Positions 19,741 to 30,638 of a DNA stretch of 34,320 nt are shown in pieces. This stretch comes from Mycoemilia scoparia. Lineage: Eukaryota; Kickxellomycota; Kickxellomycetes; Kickxellales; Kickxellaceae. The notes beneath the pieces are model-generated. The model made no database searches and was not told where the DNA came from. It saw only the letters and a list, made by a program, of their open reading frames with translations. The stretch is taken from the NCBI GenBank assembly GCA_027575805.1, contig JANBPU010000170.1:1-34320 (forward strand). The letters are read 5' to 3'. How positions within the stretch are numbered: position 1 is the first letter of the stretch; each line of letters begins with the position of its first letter. The translations under genes and the position numbers were made by a program.

Positions 19741-20786
19741 ATGGGCACCGCCATCCCAGGTTCGAATAATAACAAACAGCAGCAGCAGCAGCAGCCACAA
19801 AAACCCCAGGATCTACTGATGGCTGACAAGCTTTCATCTATGGAGTTCGAATTTAGAGATCCTAGCATAGAGCCCTTGACCCTAAGTTTTGATACAACGG
19901 GGTAAGCCTACTATTATCACTGCTTGTTACTCTCAGCCCTAAGTTAGTCAGCAATCAAAGTGCAGCAGTGCTTGTCAATTCATCCATTAATTCGCTCCCA
20001 CTTTATATATGTAGACATGGCGGAGTTGGGGTGACGATATGGGATGCCGGCCACGTACTATCCAAATACCTAGAAAAAGTCCACTCCGAATCCACCTCTT
20101 TGGGCGCAACACAAAAGATGGATTCCAATAATAACAACAAGAAAGACCCATTACAATTACCTATGGACTTTTCCAACAAGGTAGTATTAGAGTTGGGCTC
20201 GGGCACCGGAATTGTTGGTCTTTCCATAGCTCGATTCGCACCCACGGCCAAGCGAATAATTCTGACTGACCAAGAATCTGTATTACCAATCTTACAACAC
20301 AACATTGACACCAATTGTAACCAACCCAAAGATGACATTACTAACAGTGGCGCTGCTGTTGTTAGGATGGCGCCAGTAGATGCAATGCCATTAGATTGGA
20401 ACAAAATAACTAGTAATGAAATCACTAATATCTTAACCCAAAGCTTTTCCACATCTTCTTCTTCTTCTTCTTCTTCTTCTTCTTCTTTGGCAATAGCAAC
20501 TGCTACAAAAGAAAATGCAGAGAAATATCCGGATGTTATCATCGTATCGGACTGTATCTATGCTCAGGAACTTCATGAACCACTTTTAAAAACTCTAGAC
20601 AAAATGAGCCAGAGATCCAAAACCACTGTATACATATCAATGGAGACCAGGGATTTTGAAATGGAAGCCAAATTCTTTGCCAAACTGGGAACCAAGTTTA
20701 GGTTCAGAGATATCAAGCCCCATGAAATGGATGAGCAGTGGAAGAGCGAGGATGATATTTTTATCTTTGTAGCCACCAAGAAATAG
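19741..20786 (+). CDS. METTL21-family protein lysine methyltransferase (VCPKMT/Efm-like)
   Basis: Two exons, 19741-19901 and 20015-20786, with GTAAGC donor and GTAG acceptor, giving 310 residues. A Q6 tract lies at 13-18. Core: HGGVGVTIWDAGHVLSKYLE (55-74, the family's 'VWDAA..LSKYLE' element), motif I ELGSGTG (113-119, AdoMet binding), then ILTDQES, and SDCIY (the DxxY-type post-II motif used by seven-beta-strand lysine methyltransferases). The C terminus has HEMDEQWKSEDDIFIFVATKK, close to the end of METTL21D, which trimethylates VCP/p97; yeast Efm6 is another relative, acting on eEF1A. Substrate cannot be decided. A run of about twelve serines from a TTC microsatellite (20454-20486) interrupts the core between strands. 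Converges on the ACBP gene, whose stop is 371 bp away. Confidence 0.9.
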
Positions 20787-21157
20787 ATGGGAATAATAGA
20801 AATTTACTTTGTTATGCTTAACATTGATTAGTTGATGATTGATGATTATCAAACAGTCATGTTTATTTGTGTTTTAGCAATAAAATGATTTAAACTATCG
20901 ATTCACATTATCAATTATACATGCGCGCATTCTGGTTGCTATTGTTGTTGTTGTTGTTGTTGTAGCTATAACAACATTATTATTATTTATATACTCGTCA
21001 ACGTAGATACAACAAAACTATCCCCGAAAAAGTAGTGTATAGGATCGATCCGTTTATATAATGCTTTCGCGTATATATATTCATGTAGAGCAATAACGGC
21101 GATGATATAATCATTAACCAGGCGGCGTAGTGTATATTAGACTGGGGGCAGGACGTT
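20787..21157. other. convergent intergenic region
   Basis: 371 bp between two genes ending toward each other. It has an AATAAA at about 20879-20884 for the methyltransferase transcript and a (TTG)n microsatellite at 20942-20963. No gene. Confidence 0.6.
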
Positions 21158-21601
21158 TTAGGTGGAAGCATTGATGGGGTATTTCTTCTTCAAATCTTCA
21201 ACAATCTCTATGTACTTTTCCATGGCTTCTTTAGAAGTCATGGTACCAAGCGCTGCCCATGCATCGTACTTGGCACGAGCTTTGAAGTCCATGAAGCCAG
21301 GTCTTTCACCACGGTCTTGACCCTTGGTGGCCTGCTTGAAATGAGCGTACAGGCTCAAAAGCTCCTCATTGTTGGGCTTGGTAGTGAGCTTGTTTACTTC
21401 TTCAGCAGCGGCTTTGAACTTGGTCTATAGTAATAATGATACCCGTTGGTGGGTATATTTATATGTGGTTAGTGTTTTGTAACATAAATAATAAAAACGC
21501 ATAGTCCAAGAGTAATATAAAAGTTGGCATTTATATTGTATGTAAAGGGAGGTCTGTGAAAGATAAGAATAGTAGCATCGGCTTACTTCAAGGTCGGACA
21601 T
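21158..21601 (-). CDS. ACB1: acyl-CoA-binding protein
   Basis: Two exons, 21601-21587 and 21424-21158, splice to 93 residues (MSDLE|TKFKAAAEEV...). The four-helix ACBP fold is evident: FKAAAEEV, then PNNEELLSLYAHFKQATKGQ (helix 2 with the acyl-CoA-binding Tyr and Lys), RPGFMDFKARAKYDAW (helix 3, where Lys and Tyr contact the CoA moiety) and SKEAMEKYIEIVEDLKKKY (helix 4). Binds medium- and long-chain acyl-CoA esters in the cytosol, buffering them for lipid synthesis and transport. Length is typical. The first exon encodes only five residues, a short-first-exon layout easily missed by gene finders. The 162-nt intron has GTAAGC and ATAG ends. Confidence 0.96.
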
Positions 21602-22344
21602 TGTGTGAATATAATAATAAGACTTGTTAGCTTCAAGAATATATAATGGATAAAATAGATTATAGAGACAAAAATATGGACTTGTCCAAGTATATTTATA
21701 TGTGTGTTTAAAAGGAAAAAACAGCATCATACTAGTCCCCACTTTCTTCCAAATATCAGTGAAATGGACTCCAGTGCGTAGGATAAGGGTCCATTTTTAC
21801 ATTCGCTCACTTCATCGCTCATCCACTCATTCATTGTTCAAATACCGATGATATCTGTGACAACAGTACTTTCAGGTGTCAAAAACTCTACACATAAAAC
21901 ACATGGATCAATTGTAATTAGTTCTTTCTCTCTCTGTGTGTGCGTGTATGTGTATGTGAGAGAGTCTAGTCAGGCAAAGTCAGTAGCCAGCCCGAGTGGC
22001 GATCAAAAACACTTGATTGATGTGTGACATCAGCAGCAGCCATTCAGATTTGGCTACGTTTTTTCATTGCTTATTGGAGCTGTGCATACATAACCATATT
22101 TCTGCGATCTAGGCCGCCACCATCATCAGCATCATAGAGCAAGCCACTATTCTATTATTTCACTAAACTTAGTTTCTAAAAAATGGGTGTGATCGATTAT
22201 TGTTGCCAACATCACTTTTTTATCACATGTAATAGAGGAGATTCTGACAGATAGAAGGTGCTTTGCAAGTCTCTTGTGTTATTAGCAAATCCACCACTTT
22301 GGTCATTTTCATGTGAAGATTGGATTGTAAGTAACTAATTAATA

Positions 22345-22442
22345 TGGGATATAATTTTCGAAGGGTGACTTTTGGTGGCCAACGATTAAAGGGGGAACCA
22401 CAGTTGGCTATCAAATGGTCACCCTTCAAAAATAATAACTCA
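22345..22442 (+). mobile_element. foldback MITE, family A copy 5
   Basis: 98 bp with TA on both sides (22343-22344 and 22443-22444). It folds almost end to end: TGGGATATAATTTTCGAAGG with its counterpart, then GTGACTTTTGGTGGCCAAC against the reverse complement of GTTGGCTATCAAATGGTCAC, leaving a loop of about 20 nt (GATTAAAGGGGGAACCACA). Confidence 0.85.
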
Positions 22443-22625
22443 TATTGGTAATTGGCATTCTCTCTGTCTCTTTAACTCAAATCACCAGGCATGTACGTGA
22501 TCATAGGAACCAAACTACATTCAATCGTTCAAACAATCATGAACAAATCTCTATCTATTCATATATACAATCCTTTTTTATATGGGTTCTAATATAGTGG
22601 ATCAGCTTGTATGGTATAAAGAATA

Positions 22626-22741
22626 TGGGTGATTATTTTTGAAGGGTGACCATCTGCTAGCAAATGCTGATCGTACATTTGGCTGTGGTTGCTCCTATAA
22701 TCGTTGGCCACCAAAAGTCACCCTTCAAAAATTATGATCCA
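22626..22741 (-). mobile_element. foldback MITE, family A copy 6
   Basis: 116 bp, longest copy. Left end TGGGTGATTATTTTTGAAGG, right end (reverse complement) TGGATCATAATTTTTGAAGG, followed by AAGGGTGAC on both arms. TA lies at the left flank, TG at the right (one-base change). It sits 183 bp from copy 5 in opposite orientation. Confidence 0.85.
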
Positions 22742-23827
22742 TGTTCATTTTTTTAAATTTTGAATTTCCAAAGTTTTCGTTTTAACGGTTAAATTGTTGG
22801 AATTATACGCATTCATTCTCTCTGAGGCTGTTTATTCTAGCTGAGAAGCATGAAACATTGGTAAAGCAGAAGCAGCACGTATTATAGATGTGTTGAAGTG
22901 TCCAAGAGCAAGAAACCAAACATTGCTGTGTGACTGCTGTCTGTGTGTGGTTCATTTTGCATAATACATGAGATATTTATGCAAACCAAAACTTGAGCGA
23001 CCAACAAGACAGCTTTTCATTGAAATACATACTCTATCAGCCATTAATGATAAAAGCATGACTACCACCACACTTCTGAATCTGACCTAAGCATACGCCT
23101 ACCCATTCGCCGACTCATATGCGCGGCCCCTTAACTCCTAGCCGGAACTTTCTTAGCCAAAGCAATAACAATCAACCCCCTGCTTCTTGAGATAAGGAGT
23201 AATTTAATCTGCTAATTGATCGTGATTGCATTTCTAGTCTGGAGAAATGTGATCCAAAAGATAAAATCTAGGAGGACATTATTGGTAGGTGAACAGGTAC
23301 GGAAGTTTTGGATTTTCCAAACACTATGAAAGGCTTTTATCTTGAGACGTCCCCAGTCTTCCACTCAATTAGGCACTGTATCGAATACACACAGGCCATG
23401 GTCTTATGCATATCAATGCTGCAGCGATAAAATCTCCTCACCACATGCAGAATACAGAGTCGAAATGGGCCAGACGGCTGTGTTGGCGGACCTTTTTTGA
23501 ATGGCATGCAAAGTCTCCTGCCCCTTCCTCAGCCAATCTTGGCTGGCTCCTTTTGGTTTGTTCGCTTGTTCTGGAGCAGTTGTTGGCTGTTTGATCCGCC
23601 ATACGCATTTTTGAGATTCCAAAAAAAATCTAATGCTAGTTCTGCAGCAGCAGCCTTTAATTTCATATATCAGCGCACCCCTTAGGTACTAATTAGTCTC
23701 CCCATCATACTTAAACCCCTTACGATTTCTCTCTCCCTCCTAAAGACATTTGATCTTTATACTCCTATTTACTTCTCAACAACTTTATACTTGAACATTC
23801 TGTCTTTCTTCAGTCAACACCATCAAG

Positions 23828-25789
23828 ATGGAAAGTCGCGCTACCATGGCTCTTATGCAGGCCTGTCCTTATCTAAGACGGGCTCATCAGTCTATCTCCC
23901 CTGCTTCGATCGCTGCCGCCGCTTCGTCCTGTATCCTGGGCAAGGGCATGACTTCGATGATGGTCAAGTCTCAGCCCAACGGTAGCAGCAATGGTCGCCG
24001 CTCTATCACTACCTCTGCCAAGAACGAGGCCACCTGTGGTAAATGCCCTGTCTACCATGGCCAATCTACCATTTTGGACAAAGCCAGCAAATGCCCTGTG
24101 ATGGGTTCAATCTATCCCCACCAGCAACCCGCCGCTGCCACCGCGACAGCCCCAACCACTGCTGCTAATGCTGCTGTTAAATGCAATGGGGAAAAGTACA
24201 AGTGCCCCTATGGCAAATGCCCCGAGCAATGCGAAGCAGCTACCGCCAATGCCGCTATTTCTGCCAGTGCTGCTGCTGCTGCCTCCACCACTAGTCCTGT
24301 AACTCATTCTACCAAGGATTCATCAACATTTGACTATGAAGGACTATATGCTGACAAATTGCAGAAAAAACACGACGACAAGAGTTACCGCTATTTTAAC
24401 AACATTAACCGTCTCGCCAAACATTATCCCAAAGCTCACACGGCCTCATCAACCTCAATTGTCGACGTCTGGTGCAGCAACGATTATCTGGGCCAGGGAA
24501 AAAACCCGATTGTGGTCAACGCCATGAAAGATGCACTCAATATTTATGGTGCGGGCGCAGGCGGAACCCGTAATATTGCCGGAAATTCGGCACTTCACCT
24601 TTCCCTTGAGGCCGAATTATCCAAGCTCCACCGCAAGGAGGCTGCTCTGGTATTTTCTTCCTGCTTTGTGGCCAACGATGCCACTCTATCGACCTTGGCC
24701 TCCTCTTTGCCTGACTGCGTGATCTTTTCTGACAAGCTGAACCACGCCTCGATGATTCAGGGTATCCGCCACTCAAAGGCCAAGAAGCACCTGTTTAGCC
24801 ACAATGATCTGGCCCATCTCGAAGAGCTTTTGGCCATGTACCCCAAGTCTACTCCCAAGCTGATCGCCTTTGAATCGGTTTATTCGATGTCTGGCACTGT
24901 TGGCCATATTCCCGAAATTTGCGCACTGGCCAAGAAATATGGCGCTATTACCTTCTTGGACGAGGTTCATGCGGTTGGTATGTATGGTCCTCGCGGTGCT
25001 GGTGTTGCTGAGCATTATGATTGGGACCAGATGATGGCTGCTGAGCCTGGAGCCCGTGTTCCTGGAAGTGTGCTTGATAACGTTGATATCATCACGGGTA
25101 CTTTGGGCAAAGCTTATGGTATTGTTGGTGGTTACATTGCCGCCTCTGCTTCTTTGGTCGATATGATCAGATCCTATGCTCCCGGCTTTATCTTCACTAC
25201 CTCGCTTCCTCCCCCGATTGTCGCTGGCGCCGTTGCCTCGATCCGTTACCTGTCTCAGAGCAATGCTGAGCGTTATCTACAACAAACCCACTCCCAGCAA
25301 CTAAAGACCAGACTGACTGATCTTGACATTCCTGTAGTTCCCAACCCCTCCCACATTGTCCCCGTTCTGGTTGGTGATGCTGAAATGGCAAAGGCCGCTT
25401 CGGATGAACTCCTCAATAAGCACAAGATCTACGTCCAGTCTATCAATTATCCCACTGTTCCCGTTGGTCAGGAGCGTCTCCGCATCACTCCTTCTCCCGG
25501 CCATACTCCCGAAATGATGAACCATATGGTTAGCTCTTTGTCTTCGATCTGGCAAAAGTTTGGGCTCAAGACTGTGTCCGACTGGAAGCAGGCTGGCGGA
25601 AAGTGCGGTGTTGGGTCAGATGGTTCGGATGTTGCGTATGCTAATAAGCATTGGGGCAATGGCCAGCACGTTTGGAGTAGGGCCCAGCTCGATCAGGTCA
25701 GTCAGGCCGAGATTATCCGTTGTGGTGGTGCTCCTATCCAGCCTCCTATTCCTGAGACTGTCCAGCATGCCATTTCTACCATCGCGTAA
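23828..25789 (+). CDS. HEM1: 5-aminolevulinate synthase, mitochondrial
   Basis: A 653-residue intron-free ORF with start context CATCAAGATGG. It catalyses glycine + succinyl-CoA to 5-aminolevulinate, the first step of haem synthesis, in the mitochondrial matrix. The N terminus (1-65) is basic and Ser/Ala-rich, as for an import presequence. Five Cys-Pro motifs (Cys13, Cys73, Cys89, Cys126, Cys131) are haem-regulatory-type; in animal ALAS such motifs mediate haem feedback on import and turnover. The catalytic core starts near 168: VWCSNDYLG (214-222), GAGAGGTRN (241-249), FSSCFVAND (276-284), LDEVHAVG (377-384, Asp378 for the PLP nitrogen), GTLGKAYG with Schiff-base Lys428, FIFTTSLPP (454-462) and INYPTVPVG (539-547). 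About 110 residues from 140 to 165 and the end are Ala/Ser-rich or fungal-specific. Codons are much richer in C/G at the third position than in neighbouring genes, suggesting high expression. Confidence 0.97.
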   Translation: MESRATMALMQACPYLRRAHQSISPASIAAAASSCILGKGMTSMMVKSQPNGSSNGRRSITTSAKNEATCGKCPVYHGQSTILDKASKCPVMGSIYPHQQPAAATATAPTTAANAAVKCNGEKYKCPYGKCPEQCEAATANAAISASAAAAASTTSPVTHSTKDSSTFDYEGLYADKLQKKHDDKSYRYFNNINRLAKHYPKAHTASSTSIVDVWCSNDYLGQGKNPIVVNAMKDALNIYGAGAGGTRNIAGNSALHLSLEAELSKLHRKEAALVFSSCFVANDATLSTLASSLPDCVIFSDKLNHASMIQGIRHSKAKKHLFSHNDLAHLEELLAMYPKSTPKLIAFESVYSMSGTVGHIPEICALAKKYGAITFLDEVHAVGMYGPRGAGVAEHYDWDQMMAAEPGARVPGSVLDNVDIITGTLGKAYGIVGGYIAASASLVDMIRSYAPGFIFTTSLPPPIVAGAVASIRYLSQSNAERYLQQTHSQQLKTRLTDLDIPVVPNPSHIVPVLVGDAEMAKAASDELLNKHKIYVQSINYPTVPVGQERLRITPSPGHTPEMMNHMVSSLSSIWQKFGLKTVSDWKQAGGKCGVGSDGSDVAYANKHWGNGQHVWSRAQLDQVSQAEIIRCGGAPIQPPIPETVQHAISTIA

Positions 25790-27851
25790 GCGTGTGAATG
25801 TCTGGGTGCGCGCGTCCACACTATCTCCCTTTTCCTTCCATCATTCTTTGTTTAGGTAAAGAGCCAAAGCGAGAGGGGAAATTTGTGTGCATGTGTGTGT
25901 ACCTGACAGAGTTTAACAACTCTCTTACTATTACGACCGGTTTGTTCGTGTGTTGTGTCCGAGATCGAAGGGTCATGAATTTGTCTGCCAATCAACCAAC
26001 TAACTACCCGTCTATCTCTATCATCCTTTTTTGTTATGATTTTCATCAACATATTTTTTGGGGGTTATAGCGGAAAAGGAATAAAGTCACACAGCTAAAT
26101 AACTAACTAGTCACAAAAATGGCCAGATTTCACAGTCTTTGACAAAGATGCGCTCCCAAGAGTTGCATAGTAAATGGCTGATTGTTAGGCCAAAATCTAA
26201 GGACCTGCTACTTATGGCTACTATAAGATTTATCCCTGAAGAAATCGCACCATATATAATATATGTGTGGGGATATTGGTTAATTTTCTTATAGAACTGA
26301 CAGTTATTATAACCCAGTCGATGAATCTTGAGAATATATGGTGCATCAAAGAAAATGGCCGAGTCTCACCCTGTAAAAGTATTCCAGAATAACATCTTCA
26401 ATCCCAGCCTGAAATGTATGGCCTATGGGCCAAATTTGTAGGTGATGCATGAAGGTACAATCTGGTACGCTTTTGATGGATAACCTGCCATATAAATCGC
26501 AGTCATGTTTATAGTAAATGCACCTATCTTTCAACCAAATAAAAATAACAGGTAGAGGAGGAAAACTGCACTTGTAAAAAGAGCACTTCCAGTCTTTCAA
26601 AAGGTTGGAACTTGGCTATCAGAAGAATTGTTTATAGGCCAGAGATTCTCTTCTGCGCCTATTGGGAAAGTTATAGCGGAGAAGAGAACACAGCCTACTA
26701 TATGAATGCCAGTCGTAGGCCCTTTTTTAATATTCATTAAACGAGGTTAGATATTTTCTTTAAGATGCAAGACAAAGTATCTTTTCTTAACATTTCCAAT
26801 TAGTGCTTAAGCCTCTCAATGCCAGATACAAGCCAAATCCCAAAAAAACACATGTATAGCGTGGTTGGCCATATTGGATGTAGTCCACCAACTCGTGGTA
26901 TAGAACTGGACTTACTGATTCTATAGCAACAGCAGTAGTCCATTTTTAAAGCAAGTTTCTTTGATACTTGGAAATAATCTCCTGACACTTAGGATAGCCA
27001 AGTATGGTCAAGACTTTTCAAGATTCTCTCGACATATTTTCCAAGATACATGCATTTCAGTTAACTCAATCTTTAACAGAGAGCTTTGGTGCTGAGAATG
27101 CCTCATGATGACATCTATAGATAATTTAATAACAGTCAGGACATATTTTCCAATTAAACAATAGTCCTCCTAATATCAATCTTTAAAGTTGAAGTTTCCC
27201 TAGATGGCTATTTTCTTGAAAGACAAGCCAAAAGGGGGATTGAGGTCTGGGATTAGAATGATAAAGGTGTCCAAGTAGGATATTTTAAATGCAGGAAAGA
27301 GACCACATCTGAGCAGTTTGAAAGCCCACTCTAAGGCTCAAAATATTTACTGTCACCTTCGGGTATCCCAACAGCCGTGTCTATACACAGCCCAATACCA
27401 TCCAAAAGTCTCAGCACAACCAACATAACCACCATTAAATCATATTTGTCTATTTTGAGTTATTTCAAAAAGAAATAATGTGGTCTGTGAAGAATGAAAT
27501 AAAATTATAATTGGCGATTCTGGGAGTTGTTTAGGAATCAGCTTCCGCTTGGTCGCATGATTTTCACAAGGAAAACTCATTACCCTGCTTGGCATATATT
27601 TTTGGACAAAATCCATAAAAACTCGCAACTTTTCAAACTATATTTTGAAATGCATGACCCAGAGCTTCTTTGTGCTTCATTTACGATTAAGTTTCAAACC
27701 GACACAAATGAATGTACTGAGATAACGATTACAAGCCATATCATACAAAAAGCAGAAAGCGAACCATGCAAATTATGCTATGGGGAATGTTGGGCCATTT
27801 CACTTGCACTAAATCTTATTGTAAAACTCAAATGTGATAGCACAAATTGGC
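25790..27851. other. intergenic between HEM1 and secreted-protein gene
   Basis: 2.1 kb. The start would hold the HEM1 3' UTR. A plus-strand open frame from an ATG at 27557 to 27856 (99 residues, with CKLCYGEC near its end) overlaps the TATA box of the next gene and has no family features, so I do not call it. Nothing else recognised. Confidence 0.5.
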
Positions 27852-27862
27852 TATAAAATAAG
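27852..27862 (+). promoter_or_regulatory. TATA box, secreted-protein gene 1
   Basis: TATAAAATAAG, 88 bp upstream of the ATG. The tandem paralogue has TATAAATAAG at 29961, 81 bp upstream, and the leader between box and ATG is also alignable (CAATTTGGAATA against CAGTTTGGAATG), so box and leader were duplicated with the gene. Confidence 0.6.
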
Positions 27863-27939
27863 CATCCTAGGACAATTTGGAATATTGTTTTCCTTATCTA
27901 CAGACATTCCTATTATTTACCAATCTTGTTCTTCTGAAA

Positions 27940-28581
27940 ATGAGACATTCGAATAGCGCCATTTTTAGAGCCATCATGATGGTTCTTTTCATTTCGGCTT
28001 TCCTCCCAAGTATCAAATTTGCCGCTTCAGCAGCAACAGCAACAGCAACAGCAGCATCAGCACTAGCTGATGGAAATGAACCGACTTGTCCAAATGGATA
28101 TGTCCGCTACTATACCACGTTCCACCAGCCATCAGATCAGCTAATTCGTACTGACAAACTCCCTATTGGGATGGCTGTCGAAGATGCGAATAAGCCATTT
28201 GCAGTAGATACTGAAGGCAAAGCTTATGTGGGCTCCATCAAGGCACCGAATGGTGATTCAGTACAGTTCACTATAAAAGAAAACCAGGTATTTGTTTACT
28301 GGAATGCAGGAGATTCAACCCTATTAATGGTTAGCAATAACACTAACTGGATTAAGTGTGCAAAGGATTTTCAGAGTTTGGCTTTCACGAACCCCCGAAA
28401 AATTTTTAATTTCAGGTTCTACAGCAAGTCTTATGAACTCATGATGTTTGTTCCACAGACTAATTCTAGCATAACACATGTAGAAAACCTGGCTAGCAGA
28501 ACAAAAGTCATTAGCCTGATTGGGCCTTTTTTTAGTACACTTTTTACCACATTTTTCGTGATGTTCTTTATCAACTTTTAA
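27940..28581 (+). CDS. secreted, probably membrane-anchored protein of unrecognised family, paralogue 1
   Basis: 213 residues from the ATG at 27940. The frame is open further upstream but without an ATG, and this start aligns with that of the paralogue. A signal peptide (AIFRAIMMVLFISAFLPSIKFAASA) is followed by an Ala/Thr tract from a CAG-type repeat, then CPNG with YY, QPSDQLIRTDKLPIGM, DANKPFAV, AYVGSI, NGDS, VYW, NWIKC and SYELMMFVP, and ends in a hydrophobic segment (LFTTFFVMFFINF), which fits a GPI signal or a tail anchor. Two cysteines (in CPNG and WIKC) are conserved with the paralogue and could form a disulphide. NNT and NSS are possible N-glycosylation sites. AATAAA at 28588-28593 lies 7 bp past the stop. 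No known domain recognised. Confidence 0.75.
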   Translation: MRHSNSAIFRAIMMVLFISAFLPSIKFAASAATATATAASALADGNEPTCPNGYVRYYTTFHQPSDQLIRTDKLPIGMAVEDANKPFAVDTEGKAYVGSIKAPNGDSVQFTIKENQVFVYWNAGDSTLLMVSNNTNWIKCAKDFQSLAFTNPRKIFNFRFYSKSYELMMFVPQTNSSITHVENLASRTKVISLIGPFFSTLFTTFFVMFFINF

Positions 28582-29960
28582 GTAGTCAATAAATGAAAAC
28601 CACAAAAATAGCGTAGCTAAAATTCTAATAATTATAAGTACTATTTTGATAGAAGGGTAATTAAATGCCTGTTAATTGTGATATATGAAGTTTATTTGTT
28701 GTCCAGTAAGTTATAGAAATGTTAAAATAAAAACCGAAACAGCACTTGGTAACAAGTAAAGCTGGTCAATTGTCTGGGAGGGAGTTATATAATTTATAGA
28801 GCTCTGTTGATCTTGGGATAGTTATTTAAATAAAGGAAATTAAGGAAAAACTCATCATTGCTTGACGAAATTGTGATATATGATGCCATAGTGACCAAAG
28901 CCATTCCTAGTTTTTGCATTAGGTAGTTTTATAATGCAAAGCAGTATAATTCTTACAGTTGGTAGTTTGCTTGTGTCTAGACTTCACCCTACTATACACA
29001 CCGATTATTATCGTTTTTATTCTGCTGTTTATTGTTTAAACATTTTATAAAACGGACTGAATTGCCCCACCATTCCCAAATTTTAACAAAATATTCTTGG
29101 TTTTTTATCTTTGTTAGTTAAGCGAGTAAAAATATAGTTTATTTATTATTATCTCCTGTCCCCTTCAGAGTTTACAATCTCTTTTCCTAGAACTTGGTCA
29201 GCCTCCTATCAGCATGGTTTTGCAACTAGAAATACAAATGACGAGGAATTTTCAACATGTGAAAAATGACCTTCTAGTTGAACTGAAAAAAATAAGGAAT
29301 GGGGGGTTTCACTAATTTTCAAATACTCGCTGCTCTGGTTCTACCCAATGCAGCTATAATCTTTATAGGAACATATTATCACGCAGCATAAAACAAAAAT
29401 TTTACAAACTTTTTTAATTTTTGTGTTCCAAAGAACATGATTGCAGTAAAAATTCATATTTTAAGCTTGCAAGCAGTATCTTTAGCTCCAATATTATAAT
29501 TTTCGTTAAAGGGTATGATTAAAGAGAATGTAAAAGTATGATAAAAATTATTATATTTTGCACTATATAGAACCAGGCTATAGCTAAAATTGGCTTTCTA
29601 GATCGCAATCTGCTGCTGTTACAGCTCTACTACTTTTTTAAACCAAAGATCATGATTGTTGTTAATAAAATAATAATTGTAAAGATTTTATTGTTTTTTT
29701 GTGCCAATGGGCATGAATATAGTAACAGTTTGGTTTGCTAATTTGTAATTGGTCATCTCTATGGTGTTGGCCTCTCTTCTTTCTCTCTTTTGAATAATAA
29801 CACATAGTATCACGATTGAACTTTAAAGGAAGTGAGTTTAGGTCTTAACTTTACAAAGCAAAAAATTAGGCCAACCATGGTACTTTAAGATGTTTATACA
29901 ACTATACAGCTTATAGCATAGCCTGCTTAATTCTTTTTGACTAGCATGGGACCAGTCGGT
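28582..29960. other. intergenic between the two paralogues
   Basis: 1.4 kb of very AT-rich DNA with poly-T and poly-A runs; no gene, repeat copy or RNA recognised. Confidence 0.5.
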
Positions 29961-29970
29961 TATAAATAAG
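29961..29970 (+). promoter_or_regulatory. TATA box, secreted-protein gene 2
   Basis: TATAAATAAG 81 bp upstream of the chosen ATG; counterpart of the box at 27852. Confidence 0.6.
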
Positions 29971-30041
29971 GTTCTCCAGCACAGTTTGGAATGAGATTCC
30001 CTTGTCTACAATTTTTCTGGTATCTCGCAACACTTCATACA

Positions 30042-30638
30042 ATGTTATTTTCAGGAATCATCAAGATTTCAGTCATCCTGATTTGCTTCATTTCAGTTTT
30101 CCTTTCAGATAGCCAATCCACTGCTAAAGCAGTTGCTCTGGGTTGTCCGAATGGAACTTTGCCTTATTATGAATCATTCAATCAGCCATCAAAACAGCTG
30201 ATTCCAACTGACAAACTTGCTATAGGGATGACTCTGAAAGATGCAGAGCATCCTTTTGCTGTGAATGTTGGAGAAGGCAGGGCCTATGGAGGATCTATTA
30301 GGGGACTGAACGGTGACTCGTTGGAGATCCACTTGATAGATGATAGGGTGTACATTTACTGGATTGTAGGCAACAAAGTCACTGTTCAAGACAACAATGC
30401 ATGGATTAATTGCATTGAACAGCACAGGGTTTTGGTTTTCCCAAAACAAGGCTATATAAACCAATTCGAATTCTACAACAATACCTATGAACTCATGATT
30501 TATGTTCCCCCGCGTTATTCTAACATCACATATGTTGGTAACATGGAAAGCGGTGCAAAATCTATGGGTCAGGACAAGTCTTTGTTTTTGACCTTATTTT
30601 TTGTTTTGTTTTTTATTGCAATTTTAAGTTATCAATAA
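30042..30638 (+). CDS. secreted, probably membrane-anchored protein of unrecognised family, paralogue 2
   Basis: 198 residues from the ATG at 30042; an in-frame ATG at 29991 would add 17 residues, but 30042 aligns with the start of paralogue 1 and gives a normal signal peptide (IIKISVILICFISVFLSDSQS). Shared with paralogue 1 at roughly 40-50% by eye: CPNG, YY, F.QPS.QLI.TDKL.IGM, DA..PFAV, G.AY.GSI, NGDS, V.IYW, WI.C, FY...YELM..VP, S.IT.V.N. The tail SLFLTLFFVLFFIAILSYQ is hydrophobic after a small-residue region (SGAKS), suiting GPI attachment. Possible N-glycosylation at NGT, NNT and NIT. The AATAAA (30634-30639) overlaps the stop codon. Unknown function; a cell-surface or wall-associated role is only an inference. 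Confidence 0.75.
   Translation: MLFSGIIKISVILICFISVFLSDSQSTAKAVALGCPNGTLPYYESFNQPSKQLIPTDKLAIGMTLKDAEHPFAVNVGEGRAYGGSIRGLNGDSLEIHLIDDRVYIYWIVGNKVTVQDNNAWINCIEQHRVLVFPKQGYINQFEFYNNTYELMIYVPPRYSNITYVGNMESGAKSMGQDKSLFLTLFFVLFFIAILSYQ

Larger units (their letters stand above)
21602..23827. other. divergent promoter region of ACBP and HEM1
   Basis: 2.2 kb with no convincing gene (open frames at 23406-23685 overlap on both strands and lack family features). It contains two foldback elements (22345-22442 and 22626-22741). The last about 120 bp before the HEM1 ATG is strongly pyrimidine-rich (CTCTCTCCCTCC at about 23731-23742), common in promoters or leaders of highly expressed fungal genes. Confidence 0.55.

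Noticed and set aside
27557..27856. 99-residue plus-strand ORF with CxxCxxxC near its end
   Set aside because: Its end overlaps the conserved TATA box of the next gene, and there is no upstream promoter or family motif. It might be real but I cannot support it.
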